Notes: generated by a model not told the origin, from the letters alone. A stretch of 64,000 bases of DNA from Amphiura filiformis (GCF_039555335.1 NC_092644.1:45184667-45248666), one strand, 5' to 3'; counted from the stretch's first letter, positions 24,284 through 38,400 are shown. Numbers and translations are program-made.

Positions 24284-24592
24284 GCATTCAAAGAGAGGAC
24301 GTGTGTGTAAAAGCGTGTGTATAGGTATAAAAGTGTGTCTGTCCCAGCATTCAAAGCGAGGACAAGAGTGAGTTTCACACATTCAAAGTGAGGACATTTT
24401 TCACAGCGAGGACATCTCCGAATAGCACATACAAAGAGAGGAATTCACCCATACCCCCCTATACCCCCTACAGAAAGAGTGTCATCCTGTGCACCTGTTC
24501 ACAAAGTGAGGACTGGGATTTTGTCCTCGCTATGCCAAAATGTCCTCACTTTGAATGTGGGAAACTATATCTTGTCCTCGCTTTGAAATGAC
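24284..24592. repeat. Cluster of TTCAAAGCGAGGAC units in both orientations
   Basis: The motif CA(T)TCAAAG(C/A/T)GAGGAC occurs about six times on + between 24288 and 24512, then in reverse complement (GTCCTCGC, GTCCTCACTTTGAA, GTCCTCGCTTTGAA) at 24523-24590. The block is a loose palindrome, probably a decayed TIR element. Non-coding. Confidence 0.65.
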
Positions 24593-25794
24593 TTGATGAA
24601 CACACTGCCTGTACAATAGGCTGATTCAGACAAAGTGTTATTCAAAATATGATTAAGAATGACAATTAGCAAAGTGAATGCAAAGAATTTTGGTTGATTG
24701 ATTCCTTGCTCATAATACAAAGGTAGTTTGTGGTTTGTATTGTCTACCAACTGCTCTGCCCACATTTGCACTTGCACTGAACCAATACAAAGAACAAGAA
24801 ATATGTTTTACTAGTACAGGTAAAAAAATAAAAAATCCCCTCTTTGCTTCCCTTAGATGAAGACATTGCATGATGTAATGCAACTGACCTTATTTTTGCA
24901 TATGCATACTGTTGTCTGACCTGTTACTTACTTTTGATGGAAATGTTTATACCAACAACAATTGAGCAATTAAACTAATTTTACGGAGCGGTCATTCAAT
25001 TTTTTTGTTGTGAGCAACTGGGAGATCCAATTTTTTTTTTTTTTTTGAGGGGGGAATGTAAACGTTCAAGTGGAGGAATTTCATAAAATAAGGGGAGTGA
25101 AGCGTTGTTTTTTTCATGACATTACCTCCGGCGGAAGAGTGACTGCCTATATTTAATTGATACGTAACGTTGCTAGCATGCTGGAGCATCAAGTTGCAAG
25201 CTAGTTGACTTTGATGCTAGCGATCGTACGCTACAACTGATAGTATGATCCCTTTAAGTGATGCAAAGGGTGTCTGAGGCGGATCTACCCTTCAGAAGTT
25301 AAAATTCAAAGTTAAAAGTTAAAATTTTTTCCAAATAACATCCCAACCAACTTGAACACTATTGTTGGTTATAGTTAAAGCACGATTTCTCCGCGATACG
25401 GAAAAACTCACAGAATTCTGGGTTTGCTCACAGAAATTTGAAAATGCCACAAAATAGTGAAAAACTGTGTAAAAGGTAAGACACAATACACTTTTAAAAC
25501 ATGTTTGTTTTAACTTTTCAGTGCTTTATAGTGGAAAACGGAAAATCACAGAAAATTGTCAAATTTGTAACACAGATTTTAAATTTTGTAACACAGAGAA
25601 ATCATGGCTTTAGTTATAGTATCACAGACCTCAAAAATGTGACCACAATGTTGAGCTTTCTTTAAGCAAACAACATGTGATTGTGACTTTATGTTGTCAA
25701 AATGATTCCACTATACTCTCCTGCTTCCTTGTATTGAAGTTCCCATATTTGCAAGGGTGCAAAACAAGTGATACATTTGCCAAATTGGCCTATA
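24593..25794. other. Intergenic DNA, no feature recognised
   Basis: AT-rich sequence with a T tract at 25031-25046. Nothing with coding or clear repeat character was identified. Confidence 0.4.
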
Positions 25795-26682
25795 GGGGTA
25801 CTCAAGTTTGGTTTGGGTAGGGGTGTTAGTGTACCAGTGGGTGGACCCATCAATATACCAATTTGTCAAGAAATTTGGACCCATTAAGGGCTGGGGTATG
25901 AGCGTTTGGACAGTATTTATTTTGGGACATTAGAGCACATCAGACATATCGATTGCATTCTGAATACGAAGAATGTCATTCTGATATCAAATAATTTTGA
26001 TTTTTGAAATTAGCAATTTAATACACATTTTATGGCAAATCATTAAAAATTGATATTTTTGATATTTAACAGTACTTGAAGTAAACTTTATAAATCTGAT
26101 GATTTATACTTAAAGTGTATTTAGGTGGGATGAAAAGCCGACGATCAATTGAAAATTTTGACCTTTGGTATTGAAGATATGGATTTTTTTCCCAAAAATT
26201 AGGTCTTTTTGGGAAAAAAATCCATATCTTCAATATGAAAGGTCCAAATTTTCAATTGACCGTCGGCTTTTCCTCCCTGCTACATACACTTTAAGAATAT
26301 ATCATTAGATTTATATAATTTACTTCGAGGACTGTATTATATCAAAAATTTGAAAAATATCAAATTTTTATAATTTGTCATAAAATTTGTATTATATTGT
26401 GATTTTCCAAAAATGAAAATTATTTGATATCAGAAAGACATGCTACGTATTCAGAATGCAATTCGATAGGTCTGGGGTGCTCTCAGGTCCCACAAAAAAT
26501 ACTGTCGAAACCCAATAAACGCTCATTTTAGATCCCTTAATATACCAAAATTCAAATTTTCAGCCAAATGTAACACAAATTGTTTTAGATTTTTAACCAA
26601 AAATTTTGGCTTGCAGTGAGGCAAAATTGGGGCTAAGGACCCAGGTCATTTTGTAGTACTGAATACTCACCCCTTCCCCAGG
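25795..26682. mobile_element. Relative of the GGTATATCAATGGGTCC element, interrupted by a TTAA-target MITE
   Basis: The left part (GGGGTACTCAAGTTTGGTTT...GGACCCATCAATATACCAAT) and right part (TATACCAAAATTCAAATTTTCAGCC...GAATACTCACCCC) align, in order, to the reverse complement of the element at 21596-21956. The 25888-26536 insertion splits it at the sequence GGACCCA|TTAA|TATACC, whose uninterrupted counterpart is visible in the other copy. Confidence 0.75.
25888..26536. mobile_element. 649-bp palindromic MITE flanked by TTAA
   Basis: Flanked by TTAA on both sides (25884-25887, 26537-26540), the target of piggyBac-type transposases. The two halves are mirror images: GAGCGTTTGGACAGTATTTA / AATACTGTCGAAACCCAATAAACGCTC, and near the centre GATATGGATTTTTTTCCCAA / TTGGGAAAAAAATCCATATC. 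A second full copy is at 50069-52763 and a fragment at 21250-22085. Confidence 0.9.
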
Positions 26683-27017
26683 CTGTATCCAAATTCATCA
26701 GAAAACTTAATCTAGATTTACTGTATGTATGGTACTGTACTACTGATCCAATTACATTCCCATGCTTTTCATTCTTCATAATGGCTGTATAATGTAAAGA
26801 ATGGTGGGGTATGATGACTAGTAACTAGTGACTAGCATAATATAGACAAGTATCTTAGCACCTTAGCTTCATGTCAAGATTGAGCCTAATAGACTTTGAA
26901 CAATGCTGGGAAAATATATCTAATATTCATCTTTTATTACAAGAACTGTTTGATTCTGGCAGATTTATATACATATATGACAAGTTATGTAATGTTATAC
27001 TTAATACACACACTATG
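26683..27017. other. Intergenic DNA, no feature recognised
   Basis: Short AT-rich spacer between two mobile elements; nothing identified. Confidence 0.4.
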
Positions 27018-27367
27018 ATGACTGTCCATCAAATGGCTCTATTAAAGTCGGCAAATTTAAAGTCATATTTGCGCACAGTTCAACCAACCAAAACGTCAAG
27101 AGATATTGTATATTGTATGAAGTTAAATGCCATACTATTTTAAAGCATGTGACATAGAGGTCAGTCGAGTGCAGATCCGTTGGAACATGCTTTTCAATAC
27201 GGAATAAATGCTAACCTCATCGTGACATCATCCAAGCAGCAAAGTTCATTTCCCATTGAAAAAGTGTTATCCGACGGATCTGCAGTTGACCATTCTGCAT
27301 ATGTTTTAAATATGAAGTCAAAGAACATGGTGGCCGACTTTACAAGAGGTTTGTGATGGATGGTCAT
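27018..27367. mobile_element. 350-bp palindromic MITE
   Basis: The ends are inverted: ATGACTGTCCATCA...TAAAGTCGGC on the left against GCCGACTTTACAAGAGGTTTGTGATGGATGGTCAT on the right, imperfect over about 38 bp. An inner inverted pair is GTGCAGATCCGTTGGA / TCCGACGGATCTGCAGTTGACC. A solo end of this family may lie at 6405-6445. Confidence 0.75.
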
Positions 27368-28255
27368 TATATTTTTGCAACACATAATAGCATAATAGTG
27401 TTCTGTCACATGGGGTCAAATCAAATTCACTCGCAGGTCTGTCATAAACACAAACATGTTTTAAGGTGGACATGCCAGATGCATGCATTAAATAGATATG
27501 CATTGACCTTATTGACAGCACTAGTTAAAAGCACTACTAGCCCAAGTACATGTGACATCAAAATGTATTTCTGCTTTGAAGTTCCAAAAACATAGCATCC
27601 AGGAAATATCATGTAATTTTGTAACACAAATATGGTGTTTCATAACCCTTGCAAGTAGTAATGAGGGAAAATTAAAAATATATATGTGAATGCATGGGAA
27701 AACTACATACATGTATATCAGAACACAGAAATTGACATACAATGTATATTAGAACACAGAAATTGACAAACTCGGGACTCTCAAAGGTGGGTGACTTGAT
27801 TGATACATGTAGCTTCATTTCCCCACTTTACCCCATCAAAAATATTTTTCTCATTACCTCAGTAAAATTTTAGGCCTAAGATGTTTCCTGAAGCTGAACA
27901 ATAATAGTAGAGTAGCGTACCACCCTATGGGCCACTGTATTACACATTTTTGATTCTAGTATCCAAACCATTGGAGCAGTTTAACTTGGAATATGCATGT
28001 TTAGGTGATGAAATAAAACGGCATATGATACAATCAGCCCACCAATAATTGTTAGAGTGTTTAAATTACATAATATTTTTCCATCCAACTTCCAAGTTTA
28101 AATATCTGACATTGTCCTTGTCAGATTGTTTTTATGATTGTCATTTGCAATGTTTTTATTACACATGTATGTGTGTTAAAAAATAAAAAACAGGTGGTTC
28201 TGGTATGATATCTCTGAAAGCACCTGTAATAAATAATATACAAGTGATATATCAC
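27368..28255. other. Intergenic DNA, no feature recognised
   Basis: No coding or repeat signal beyond a short direct repeat (CAGAACACAGAAATTGACATAC / TTAGAACACAGAAATTGACAAA near 27720-27770). Confidence 0.4.
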
Positions 28256-28605
28256 TAGGGCTGTTGTCAACAGTATTGTCGATAAAGCAGTTTTCTTGAT
28301 TGTCATCAAGCATGGAACAATTGTTGACAAAAAAATAGTCAGTAAAATATTAGAGATATGCTTAACATCGCCATTATTTACCATAAAATAACTGCATTAG
28401 TCTTCTATTTCATTTGTAAGTGGTGCAGATTATCTTTTCATTACAATCCCAATTTTCTGATGATGCTAGATGTGGAACTAGTATATTTTGAGGCAAATAA
28501 ACGACGCACAATGTGGTTTCTGAACTTAATATTTTTACTTTATTACTTTGATGACAACTTGTCGATGGCGGGCCTTGAGATTTGACAATGTAAACAACAG
28601 CCCTA
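28256..28605. mobile_element. 350-bp hAT-like MITE, TSD TATATCAC/T
   Basis: Begins TAGGGCTGTTGTCAACAG and ends GTAAACAACAGCCCTA. Flanked by TATATCAC (28248-28255) and TATATCAT (28606-28613), an 8-bp TSD with one difference. Related to the element at 28903-29227. Confidence 0.8.
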
Positions 28606-28902
28606 TATATCATACTTACATTTAATGCAAACTTTCAGACCAGCAGTATCGCAGAAATAATATAAACATTTTGTGTAATTAAAAATATTGTGTATAGAAG
28701 ACACAAAAGTCAAAACAGCCACTTTAAAAATATTCATGGATGTACATTCTGTGGGGTTAGCAATGCACTAAAATTTCAAAGCCTAGCTCTTACAAACATC
28801 AGTAACGCCTCTATCAATCATCGAGACTTTAAAGCAAAACTGCAAATATTTGAATTTCTATGTTTTTAGGCTATTTCAGTTCAATGGCAAATCACTGAAT
28901 AC

Positions 28903-29227
28903 TAGTGCTGTTGTCGAGATGATTTTCGACATGTCGGAATAACTCAAATCCAGATCATTCAAATTTCTTCACATTAATCACTAAATGAATGAAATCCATC
29001 ATAATTTAGTTGAATATCCAATTGTATATTAAAGCTACGAGTCGGCAATTCACTCATGCAATGCTATATCCCACTCGTTCTGGCACTCATTAGCAGCAAT
29101 ATGCAGCACTACAGCCTGAGGTTTTTTGGCACTTCTTAGCTTACTCAACTTCTGCTCTTTTATGGCGGGATATTCTTTATAGCGACATATATCCACATAA
29201 TACTGCATGTCGTCGACAACAGCACTA
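28903..29227. mobile_element. 325-bp hAT-like MITE, perfect TSD CTGAATAC
   Basis: Begins TAGTGCTGTTGTCGAG and ends GTCGACAACAGCACTA. Flanked by perfect 8-bp duplications CTGAATAC (28895-28902, 29228-29235). Lies just downstream of the mitoguardin stop codon. Confidence 0.88.
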
Positions 29228-29424
29228 CTGAATACATACTGTTATAGCTACTGCAAGCATGATGTTAACTTCCTCTTCTCACAAGTAAATGCTTCGGTGA
29301 GATTACAGGATTCCTGAAATACGACATCTTTTCTCGGGTGATTAAACATTGGGGTGTTCATCACATGCAGGTCAGCGGTCACATATTCATACACAGCCAT
29401 AATTACAGGCCCCATGATGAAGGC

Positions 29425-32400
29425 TCATGTGCTGAGTTTTTCAGATGCAGCGTCACTGTAGTTCCTTGCAAGATTCAGGATGTCATCGGCAAGTTCTGGG
29501 ACAGTTGTGTAGCGACACTTACGTAATGAGAACATATCTCTGGAGAAGCCTAACACATGATCCTGACAAAAGGTAAACAAATATATCAAAACACATGGTT
29601 AAAACTCACTTCACTTACCAGTGAGGTGACAGTGGTACTACAAACATTTTCTTTTACCCAGTCAATGAACAATTTCTACCTAAAACAAAGAAATCTTTAC
29701 TCATGGCAAAGCACTGCATTAAACTTGTCACTATGGTCGCTTTGTGAAATGAATGAATGACAAAACAGTATAAAATGACTTTTGAGCTATTGAAACTTAC
29801 TGGTATGAAATGGTGGCCATGCGCATATTTTGAGGGCGGCTTTGGGGATGCGGGTCCCCGGGGTAAAAGCAGGGGGTGGCAAAAATGAAAGGGCGGTGGA
29901 AGATTAAGGGGCGGCAAGAAGAATTATTAAATGGGCGTGACAGAAGGGGCGGCAAGAAGAATTATTAATGAAAAAATGAGGGAAAATTATGGAAAACTAA
30001 TGTAACTATACCTTTGGCAATTTAGGTGGTGGTGGTAATTGTGTGGGGGGATTCTTTAATGAAAAAAATTGGTTAAAAAATTTTGTGCTAATACCCCCTC
30101 CTCCCTCCCTTTTTAGATTTTCGAGGGCCATCCTGGCTGGAAAAAATTGGTAGAGCCTATTTTAGCGCAGTAACATAGCTAAACATTTATCAAAGCAGTG
30201 TTTATGAATAATATTGTGAATATCGGTAGCCCACCATACGGTTCTTGGTGGAGTCCATGGGGCAAAGATTTGAGCTACTTTAGATACATGCCATATGCAT
30301 GCTGGAAAAAATGATTCACATTGTTGATTCAACAGCCTCCCCACACACACACATGGAACTGTCCCTTTATCCACACCCCCCCCTCCCCATTTGAATATGC
30401 CACTGGATTAACAGGCTACAATGTGATGAAAAACTATTGAAATTGAAAATACAGTTCCTGACTCATGATTATCTTACAGAAAGTAAGTTGCAAAAAAAAT
30501 AAGGCAATACAAATTAAAAGATACTAAAACCACTTTTGGTCATATATCTCAAAATCAAATTCAATGATAACTACCTCATGCTCGGGGAGCCAAGACCACT
30601 TTCTGTGCACTCCCCACAGGATCAAACCAAACGAACTTTTTTAGGTTCCTGAGATTACCCAAAAACATAATCAGGATGTTCCCAAAAATATAAACTGGCC
30701 TCAAGAGGGGTAAAAGGTCATCTAACTTTGCATAGGGTCAAAATTTTAAACTTGTTCAAATTGTGTTAAAAACCATTCCAATGTATTCCCCTAGTCGCAA
30801 GGATTCAGAAAATGTAGTTTGACCTATCTAGGACGTATTGTTCTTGAGTTATAACCAAAAAGGTCAAAGGTCACATTTTTGTCTCTATAGGGGTCGAAAA
30901 CAACAAAGTGCTCCGATTTTGCCAAAAGAGGTGTCAAATTGTTCGTTTTGGTTAAACAAATCAAATAAGGATAGGATTGTAATATCTTGGATGCTTTGTT
31001 ACCTAGGTAACACAGCAAAATAGGTCAAGTAGGCCCGTAATAGAATTCAAAGACTGGATAGTATACTTACTCTGAAGAAGTTCATTAGCTGTAGAAGATC
31101 TGGATCTGAGCCTAGAAACCCCCATGCTAATGCTGGTGTGACATGATACGATATATTGTACACTTTGGCCAGGAAGCCATTAGGATTCTGTAATTAAGCA
31201 AGAGATGGGATTATGTTATTAGAAAGTAATTTTCACCTTATCACCTAACAATGATGCACATATATGCACTGTAAACAAACTTACGGTGATAATAAGAAGT
31301 AGTGCTAAACATGTTCTCCAATTTGACACACACACACTATAAGTAAAAGTTTATTTGAAAGAGTAACATGTGTTTTACACATATGATAAGTTTGGTGAAT
31401 TTTATGGTGTCAGAGTTGGCACTGACTTTCAATGTTATAATTTCATGAATATTCCATGTGTTTTGAAAGACCAACTTATCAATTCCAGATCAACAGATTA
31501 TGGCAACTTACAAGTTTGAAATAAATCCGCTTCTGACAATCACTCATGATGCTGATATTCACTGCCTCCCACTTTATAGAACAAACAATGTATTTTTCTT
31601 TTCTGGCCCTTTTTCTTTTACACTCTTTGTTTACAATTTCTATCTCAACTCACACTAAGAATTTCATGGCTTTTCCAAGACATTTGACCTCTCTTTGGAA
31701 TTTCCATGACCAATATTAACATTATAATAATGACTTTAATTCTGCAATTTCTCCACAAAATACAACGACCATTAAAGAGTATGTGGAAAACCTGCATAGT
31801 AATGTGTCCTTTGACCTTCCATACTGTTTAACTGTAAAATGCTAAATATGTGATTGAGGTATTGTATTGCTCCTTCTATTATGGAAACAGGTTTTCAAGT
31901 TGACACCCATACATTGCCTATGACATAACCTTAACCTTCCACACACAGAGTGAGTGTGAATTTCAAATAGTGTTACCTGAATGGGCAACTCCATTTGAAA
32001 TTCACACCTCCTATGTGGGAGATTACAGTCTTATTATGGGGTTTATGGATTACAACTATAATAGCCCAATTGTGGTGATACCCAGCTTCAATATTTGAAT
32101 CTCTAACATCTGCCTCAAAATTTGATTTACTAAAAAGAATCCAAATTCTAGTTATTTGGACAGACTTACTGACCTGTAACATTCTTCTCTTGGCTGCTAG
32201 CACTGACCACACAGCTGTTGATAAGGCCTGAGAAAAGAATATCAACAGCAAAATAGGTTTAAAAATCAAATTACAGATGCCGTATTGTTTGTAATAAACA
32301 CCCCCAACGGTGTTGCATTTGAAGGGGGACATTTATTAGAAGTGAATTTCAGTGAGAAAAACTGCAAAATTGGGTTCAAATTCCTGATGATGCTCCTGTA

Positions 32401-35400
32401 GAGCGGAGGGATTTACAACTATATTAATACTACTTTCGATTGCGGCGCCCTCGTAATAGCGTGGAACATGATATCTTCATGGAAAATACAACGAAATTAC
32501 ATCCATTAATCAAGCAAGAATCTGATGAAATTAGTGAAATTCTACCATAATTATGCAACAAACTGGATGGTTATAGTTTCAGTCATAATAGGTTTTGTCT
32601 ATGCAATTTAGCGATCGTCACTGACATGACTGATGAAAGATTTAAGCTTACTCACATGATATGGCATGAACATTTTTGTCTATTAAAGGTGGAGCATTTA
32701 ATAGGAACAATACGGGAAGTGGGGTATGAGTATTTACATTAAATCACTTACCGTTTCTTTGACCCTGTTAGACAGCCATCTGTTCTGTGTAATACAAGTT
32801 ACTGATGTAGGTGGTGATTCTAAATCATCAAAAGCATCCAGTAATAAGAAGTCTAATACAATGTCATAGAAAGACATGAACTGCACCTACATGAAATAAA
32901 TATGGACAAAATGTTTTAATTGCTCCTTCATGACTTTTTAATCAAAAGACTTATAAAACTGGCTATATGAATGCTATGGCCAATGTTACTTACTATACTA
33001 ATAAAAACAAGAAGCAGCATGTGGCCTTCACATGTGACATGATCTGATCTACTCAGACCACAGTCTGATATTGGCAATTCTTACCATTTCTAACAGTTAC
33101 TTACTCAGTACCTACACTTACTGATGTTGAAATCCCCATATACCTGGCACACTTGGGTTATACAAAGTCATGATCTTTTATATCAGTTCATTCTCATTGT
33201 CAGAGAATGCACTTCACATTGATCTGCGTCAGATGAAATTGCACCACAGCTTTTAAACTGGTGTGCAAAAGTGCACCCCAATGTAAAAAATTCATTTGAA
33301 GACTGATTGCAATGCATACACCCTGTAGTGTGGCCCTCTATAGCAATACGCACATACGCATACTGTACAGAATAAAGCGTAGTATCAACCCGTCTGCCAG
33401 ATAGCTTCAGATAGCTTCAGATTGAGCATGTTATGCTTATGTTTTATTGTATTTTGCTCCTTATTTTTGCCTATATTATATACATGTATCTCAATTTCAA
33501 TATTGCCAACATTGGTCTGATTAATTCTGCATATATGTTTATATTAAAACAATTATTTCTGAGTCTATAAAATTAATATGTGGAACATGCACATGTCCTC
33601 TGATTGAGTATACACATACTTCCTCACTAACCAAGTGATCGATCCAACATCATTGGGGTTTCCTAAATTACCTCTCCTTCTCGTAGCTCCTAAAGGAATT
33701 TTAAAACTATGTTAAACTTGAAGTTAAAGTGCATGAGTCAATCTTGTGTCAATTATCAACTTACCCCTCTCCCTCTGAGCTCTGCTTCAATCTCTTGCCA
33801 ACTCTCTGAAGCTCTACAGTATTTCATCAAATCATCAAATGTTTCCCCAAATTCTTCCGCATCCTGGGGATAAAAATAATGTTTGAATTAAGAATTGAAG
33901 TATTTGATGGATTGTTGTCAGTCAGTGCATCACTACTTATTCTAGACCAGGTGTCCAATGCATTTATTCCCGCAGGCAAATTTCAGCTTTAGATTAGGTC
34001 CTGGCAGGCCACACTTTTCATTAAAACACCACCTCAAAATGAGTAACATTTTATTTAATAAAATATAGGATTTTCCCCCAAAATACAGGTAAAAAGAAAG
34101 AAAAAGTATGAACACTCACAAAACAGATAAAATCACTGTTCAAATATTTGTTATGGTACATAAGTATTTGTTCAGCTTGAAAATATTATCAGTAAATTGG
34201 TAAGCTGAAATTTAAAGTAATATTATTCATTTTGGGGGCTCAGACACACTCAGCAGGGATGTGAGTGCAGTGAAATGAAAAAAGAGGAAAATGCGAAGCG
34301 TAGCTCCCGCCCATTGCGGCCGGGGGCCCAGGGGCCCGCTCAAGGGCCCCTGGCGGGGGTCGAGGGGGCGGAGCCCTCCGAAGCTCATGGGTTTTAGCAA
34401 TATTAAAACCAATTTGATGATGTTGTGAGCTACTTTTTAGCAGAATTTTGTAATAAAGCATAATTAACAAAATCAATTCATCACTAGTTCTAAATGATAC
34501 ATGTAAAATATCACATCCAAAGATATCTACTTTCAAGTGGTTTACAACACGGCACTCACAAAAAAAAAATTATTAAAAAATAAATAAATAAAAAAAAAAT
34601 AATTTTTTTTTATTATTATTTTTTTAACATTTCGAAGTGGATGATGATATTTCATCATAAAAAGAGCAAGAATTTTTTTTTAGTAGGACGGTACCCTCAA
34701 AGCCTATTCCCCAAGAATAGGCGCAAGAGCTTCGCTCGCTACGCTTCGCCTTCAATATTTTAACCAGTACTTTTTTGGTCCTGGTGACAACCCTGATCAT
34801 GAAATTCAATTCAAAACACAAAGTCATGATACTGCACTACAGTACAAGAACATCGTATACATAAGGCACAAACATCGTGACGTACGCTTTATTACCTGGA
34901 AGTAATGTATTTGATGCTCTGAGTTTCAACACTTTCGTGTGCGCAACAGTCCAAGTTACTCGAACTATATAATACGTTCAGATTTACCTCGTTACGACAA
35001 CCCACAACAATTCAGCAATGGCATCGTAAACAAAACATCGATCCCAACGGCAACGTTCGATGACCGCTGCCATTATGATATGATACTACACAATGCTACA
35101 CATCCTACCACGGATCTCTATACATGCGGTCGTCTTTCGCAAATTAGTCTCATATGCAGGTTTAATACACGCAACGTAAGCAACGTAAGTTAGTCTCATA
35201 CATTAAATTAATGGCAGACAGACGGACGGACAACGTATAATGTATAAATCATTGGGGAAAAGCAAAACGCGGATTTTTAGTTCGGGAAACATAAAAACGC
35301 GACGCAGGCAAGCTAAAAACACATGCCTGACTCAGGGCAGGCCTATCTGAATGCCAAGCCAGTTATATTGTGCACTCATATTCTATAGGCATCAGTAGTT

Positions 35401-38400
35401 ATTTAAATTTCACATGAATTTAAGTTCAAATTTCTATTTGTATAAATTGTTTCTTTGGCCACTTACAACAACCAAATCTACAAATCCTCATATGTGATGT
35501 GATAATGCAAAATTGATATTATGCAAGAAATAACTCATTCAACTTGATTACATCAAATATGACCATCCATCACAAATAGGCTGTAATGTTGGCATTCTTC
35601 ATTTTTGGGATATTAGACAGGCAACATTTCCTCAAAATATGTGTTACATTGATATACATGTATTACATGTCTCTCTTGCTTGTAAGCAAGGTTGTAAAAA
35701 TCAGTAAGTGTTGGGAAATATTTTGTTTTCTGCTTTTTGAGAGGTTTAATGGACCACATCTCAAAACAAGTTCTACCAACATTATGACCCATTGGATGGG
35801 CATATGCTTGATGCATGTGAAACTTACATAATTTGCTTTAAATAGTACATCTCCTATAATTCCTTTGCCCATTGATATAAACCATTCTAGTATAGTAGCA
35901 TCTTGTAGTAGTATAGCCATTGCTTGTCTAACACAATGTACTTTGGCTAGGAAGTCCTCATCACTACGGCATCGGAGCATCTTGGTCCTGTACAAATATA
36001 GATCCATTATAGATGGTGAAATATTTGATATTATACCAAATGTACAGAATTGTGATCTTATATTATCTCCAGGAGAGCACACATGCCTAAAGGAATCTAC
36101 AAAGCACAGTATATTGTGATGCAAAACATCAACAATTTTCAAACAAACAAAACACTAAATATGATTCTAAAGACGAGTGTGGACTCGGCATAGGCCAATG
36201 AGTAACACCATGTGAAAATCCACCATATTTGATATGCATGGGTCCCAAAGTGTACCTCCAGTATTCATTAGCAAAGGTTCAGAATCAATATATTAAGCAC
36301 TTTCAAGTATGAGTATTCTAAACATGTTTGTGCATGTAGCGCTTTGTATGCATGTATCAGCCCAACATATTACATGAAAATTGTAAAACAAGAAACACTT
36401 ACAAATATGAAAGTTTACTAGGCACATGTATTATCACTCAGACAAAGGGGGCCCACTTCTCAAGTCAAGTGTATGAACCTCTCCTAGCTGATAAATACAA
36501 CCGCTTCAGTCAGGATACATCCAACCGGAAGTACGGAACTAAGGAATAGCAATCATCATTGTGATGATGCCTATCAATCATGATAGGTGAAAACAGGGTT
36601 CCTGTTAAGGTTTTAAAAATGTGCGTCCGTAATGACGCAAGTTTGCTGACGAGGTTGCAAAAACTTGCGTCCAGACAGATTTTTAAAGCGCCCATCTGAA
36701 ATTCACGATTATGACGATACACACGCATTCCCGGGTCTACACCTCATCAAATGTTGATTGTTAAAAAAAAATAAAAGTGCATTTTCGCCGTGATATTCCA
36801 TCTCCATTCGCTATAATAATTTTTCACATTTCTGTGTCAGTTTTGGTGCGAAACGTGGTAAAAAACAGGTGCAAAAACATGAGCAAAGTCTGTCAATCTT
36901 GACCAATATTCGTTCGTACTTTCACTTCCGCGTTTCTATTTTTAAATTAACGTGCTGTTGATGCTACAAAAACTAAAACACGCGCTGCCACAAATAATAC
37001 TGAAAAAGGGTTATCATTTAGATTTTGTCTTTAAAATTGCTTTTATTCATTGTAACAATAATACTAATAAAGGAAACCTAGATTATTAATAATGAGAAAA
37101 AAAACTTAAAATATTAAAAATTGAATATTGTCAGGTTGTGATAAATAATTAAATAAACACCGCACGTTAGCGGCACGTGCTAGTAAACAAATCAATCGGG
37201 ACTCCCCAGGCCATGTGATCAAACAGCTGTACAGCGATCGCTCGAAAGCATGCAAAAGTGCACGATTTCCTGACGTTGCATTTACAAATATTGCAGAATT
37301 TACTTCAATTCTCAGCAGGTGGGTCAAAATTTTGGGGCTTTTATTATCTTAAAATATAAAAGAATAAAAATTTCTTATTTTTATCATCAATTAATGATAC
37401 AATTTGAAGTTTTGTCTGCGTCCAAATGCATGTGACATGGACGCAAAATACTTGATTAGCCATGTGAATTTGCGTCCAAATTTGTAAAATACGCGTCTGG
37501 ACGCAATGACGCACACTAACGGGAAGCCTGGGTGAAAAGTAGTGAATAAATGTTTTGACTTTTTTTCAGAAGAAATCTCTTGTAATGATGCTTGTGGTGA
37601 CCGTTTCTAATTGTTCAATGATACATTTTCATGGAAGTTGCTTACCGTTTTCTCCTGCATTGAATACCACCTTCCTGTGCTGCCTGTAAAGCTCTCTCAT
37701 ACAGATCTTGTTTTCTATTCAGGGTAGGTGATTCCAATCCACTAGCCATTTCCTCCAATTCTGCAAGCTACACATATTGTAATAATAATAATACACGGAA
37801 AAATTATTTAGTTTGTCAATGTACAAAAACACCTGCCCTAACATACTGCTTCACTTATGCTGGTTTCAAACTTTCCTGCCGCTTGCCGCTTTGAAGATAA
37901 TTTACTTCATTGCGCACTGGGCAGTCGCACCAGAATCACTAGCGGTGACCATCGGCAAGCCGATATATTGATCACTCCACCGCTTTGCTGCGGCGGCAGC
38001 ACTGCTGGGAGTTGAATTCAAATCAACTCGGGATGTGCCGCTCTGATGTATGAGAACAGAATATGATTTAGGAGGCGTGCTGAGTGGCAAGAGAGGTTTT
38101 CAGAGTCACGCCGCTGCCGGTCAGTAGTGTGCCACTACGCTTGATGAAGCGTCACACCGCTCAGCAGCAAGCGGCAGAAAGTATGAAACCAGCATTAGTG
38201 TGTTTGTAACTATTATATATAATAACGTTTTTGTTGAGAGTGTCTGCCTCTTGTCTCTTGTGTCAAAAAAACCTCGTTTAGAGGCATATATATGCTTGTA
38301 GACGGAATTTTATGGTATAATATAAACAGAAATCCATACAACACCTATGGAAGACATGACCTTAATCTCCCACACAGGGGTGTAGATTTCAAATCAAATC

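Noticed and set aside
34240-34536. Proline-rich - strand ORF (PPPRPPPGALERAPGPP)
   Set aside because: Arises from the GC-rich dispersed repeat; no start context, no domain, intronic in mitoguardin.
35865-36119. 84-residue + strand ORF
   Set aside because: Antisense shadow of the mitoguardin exon 35987-35828.
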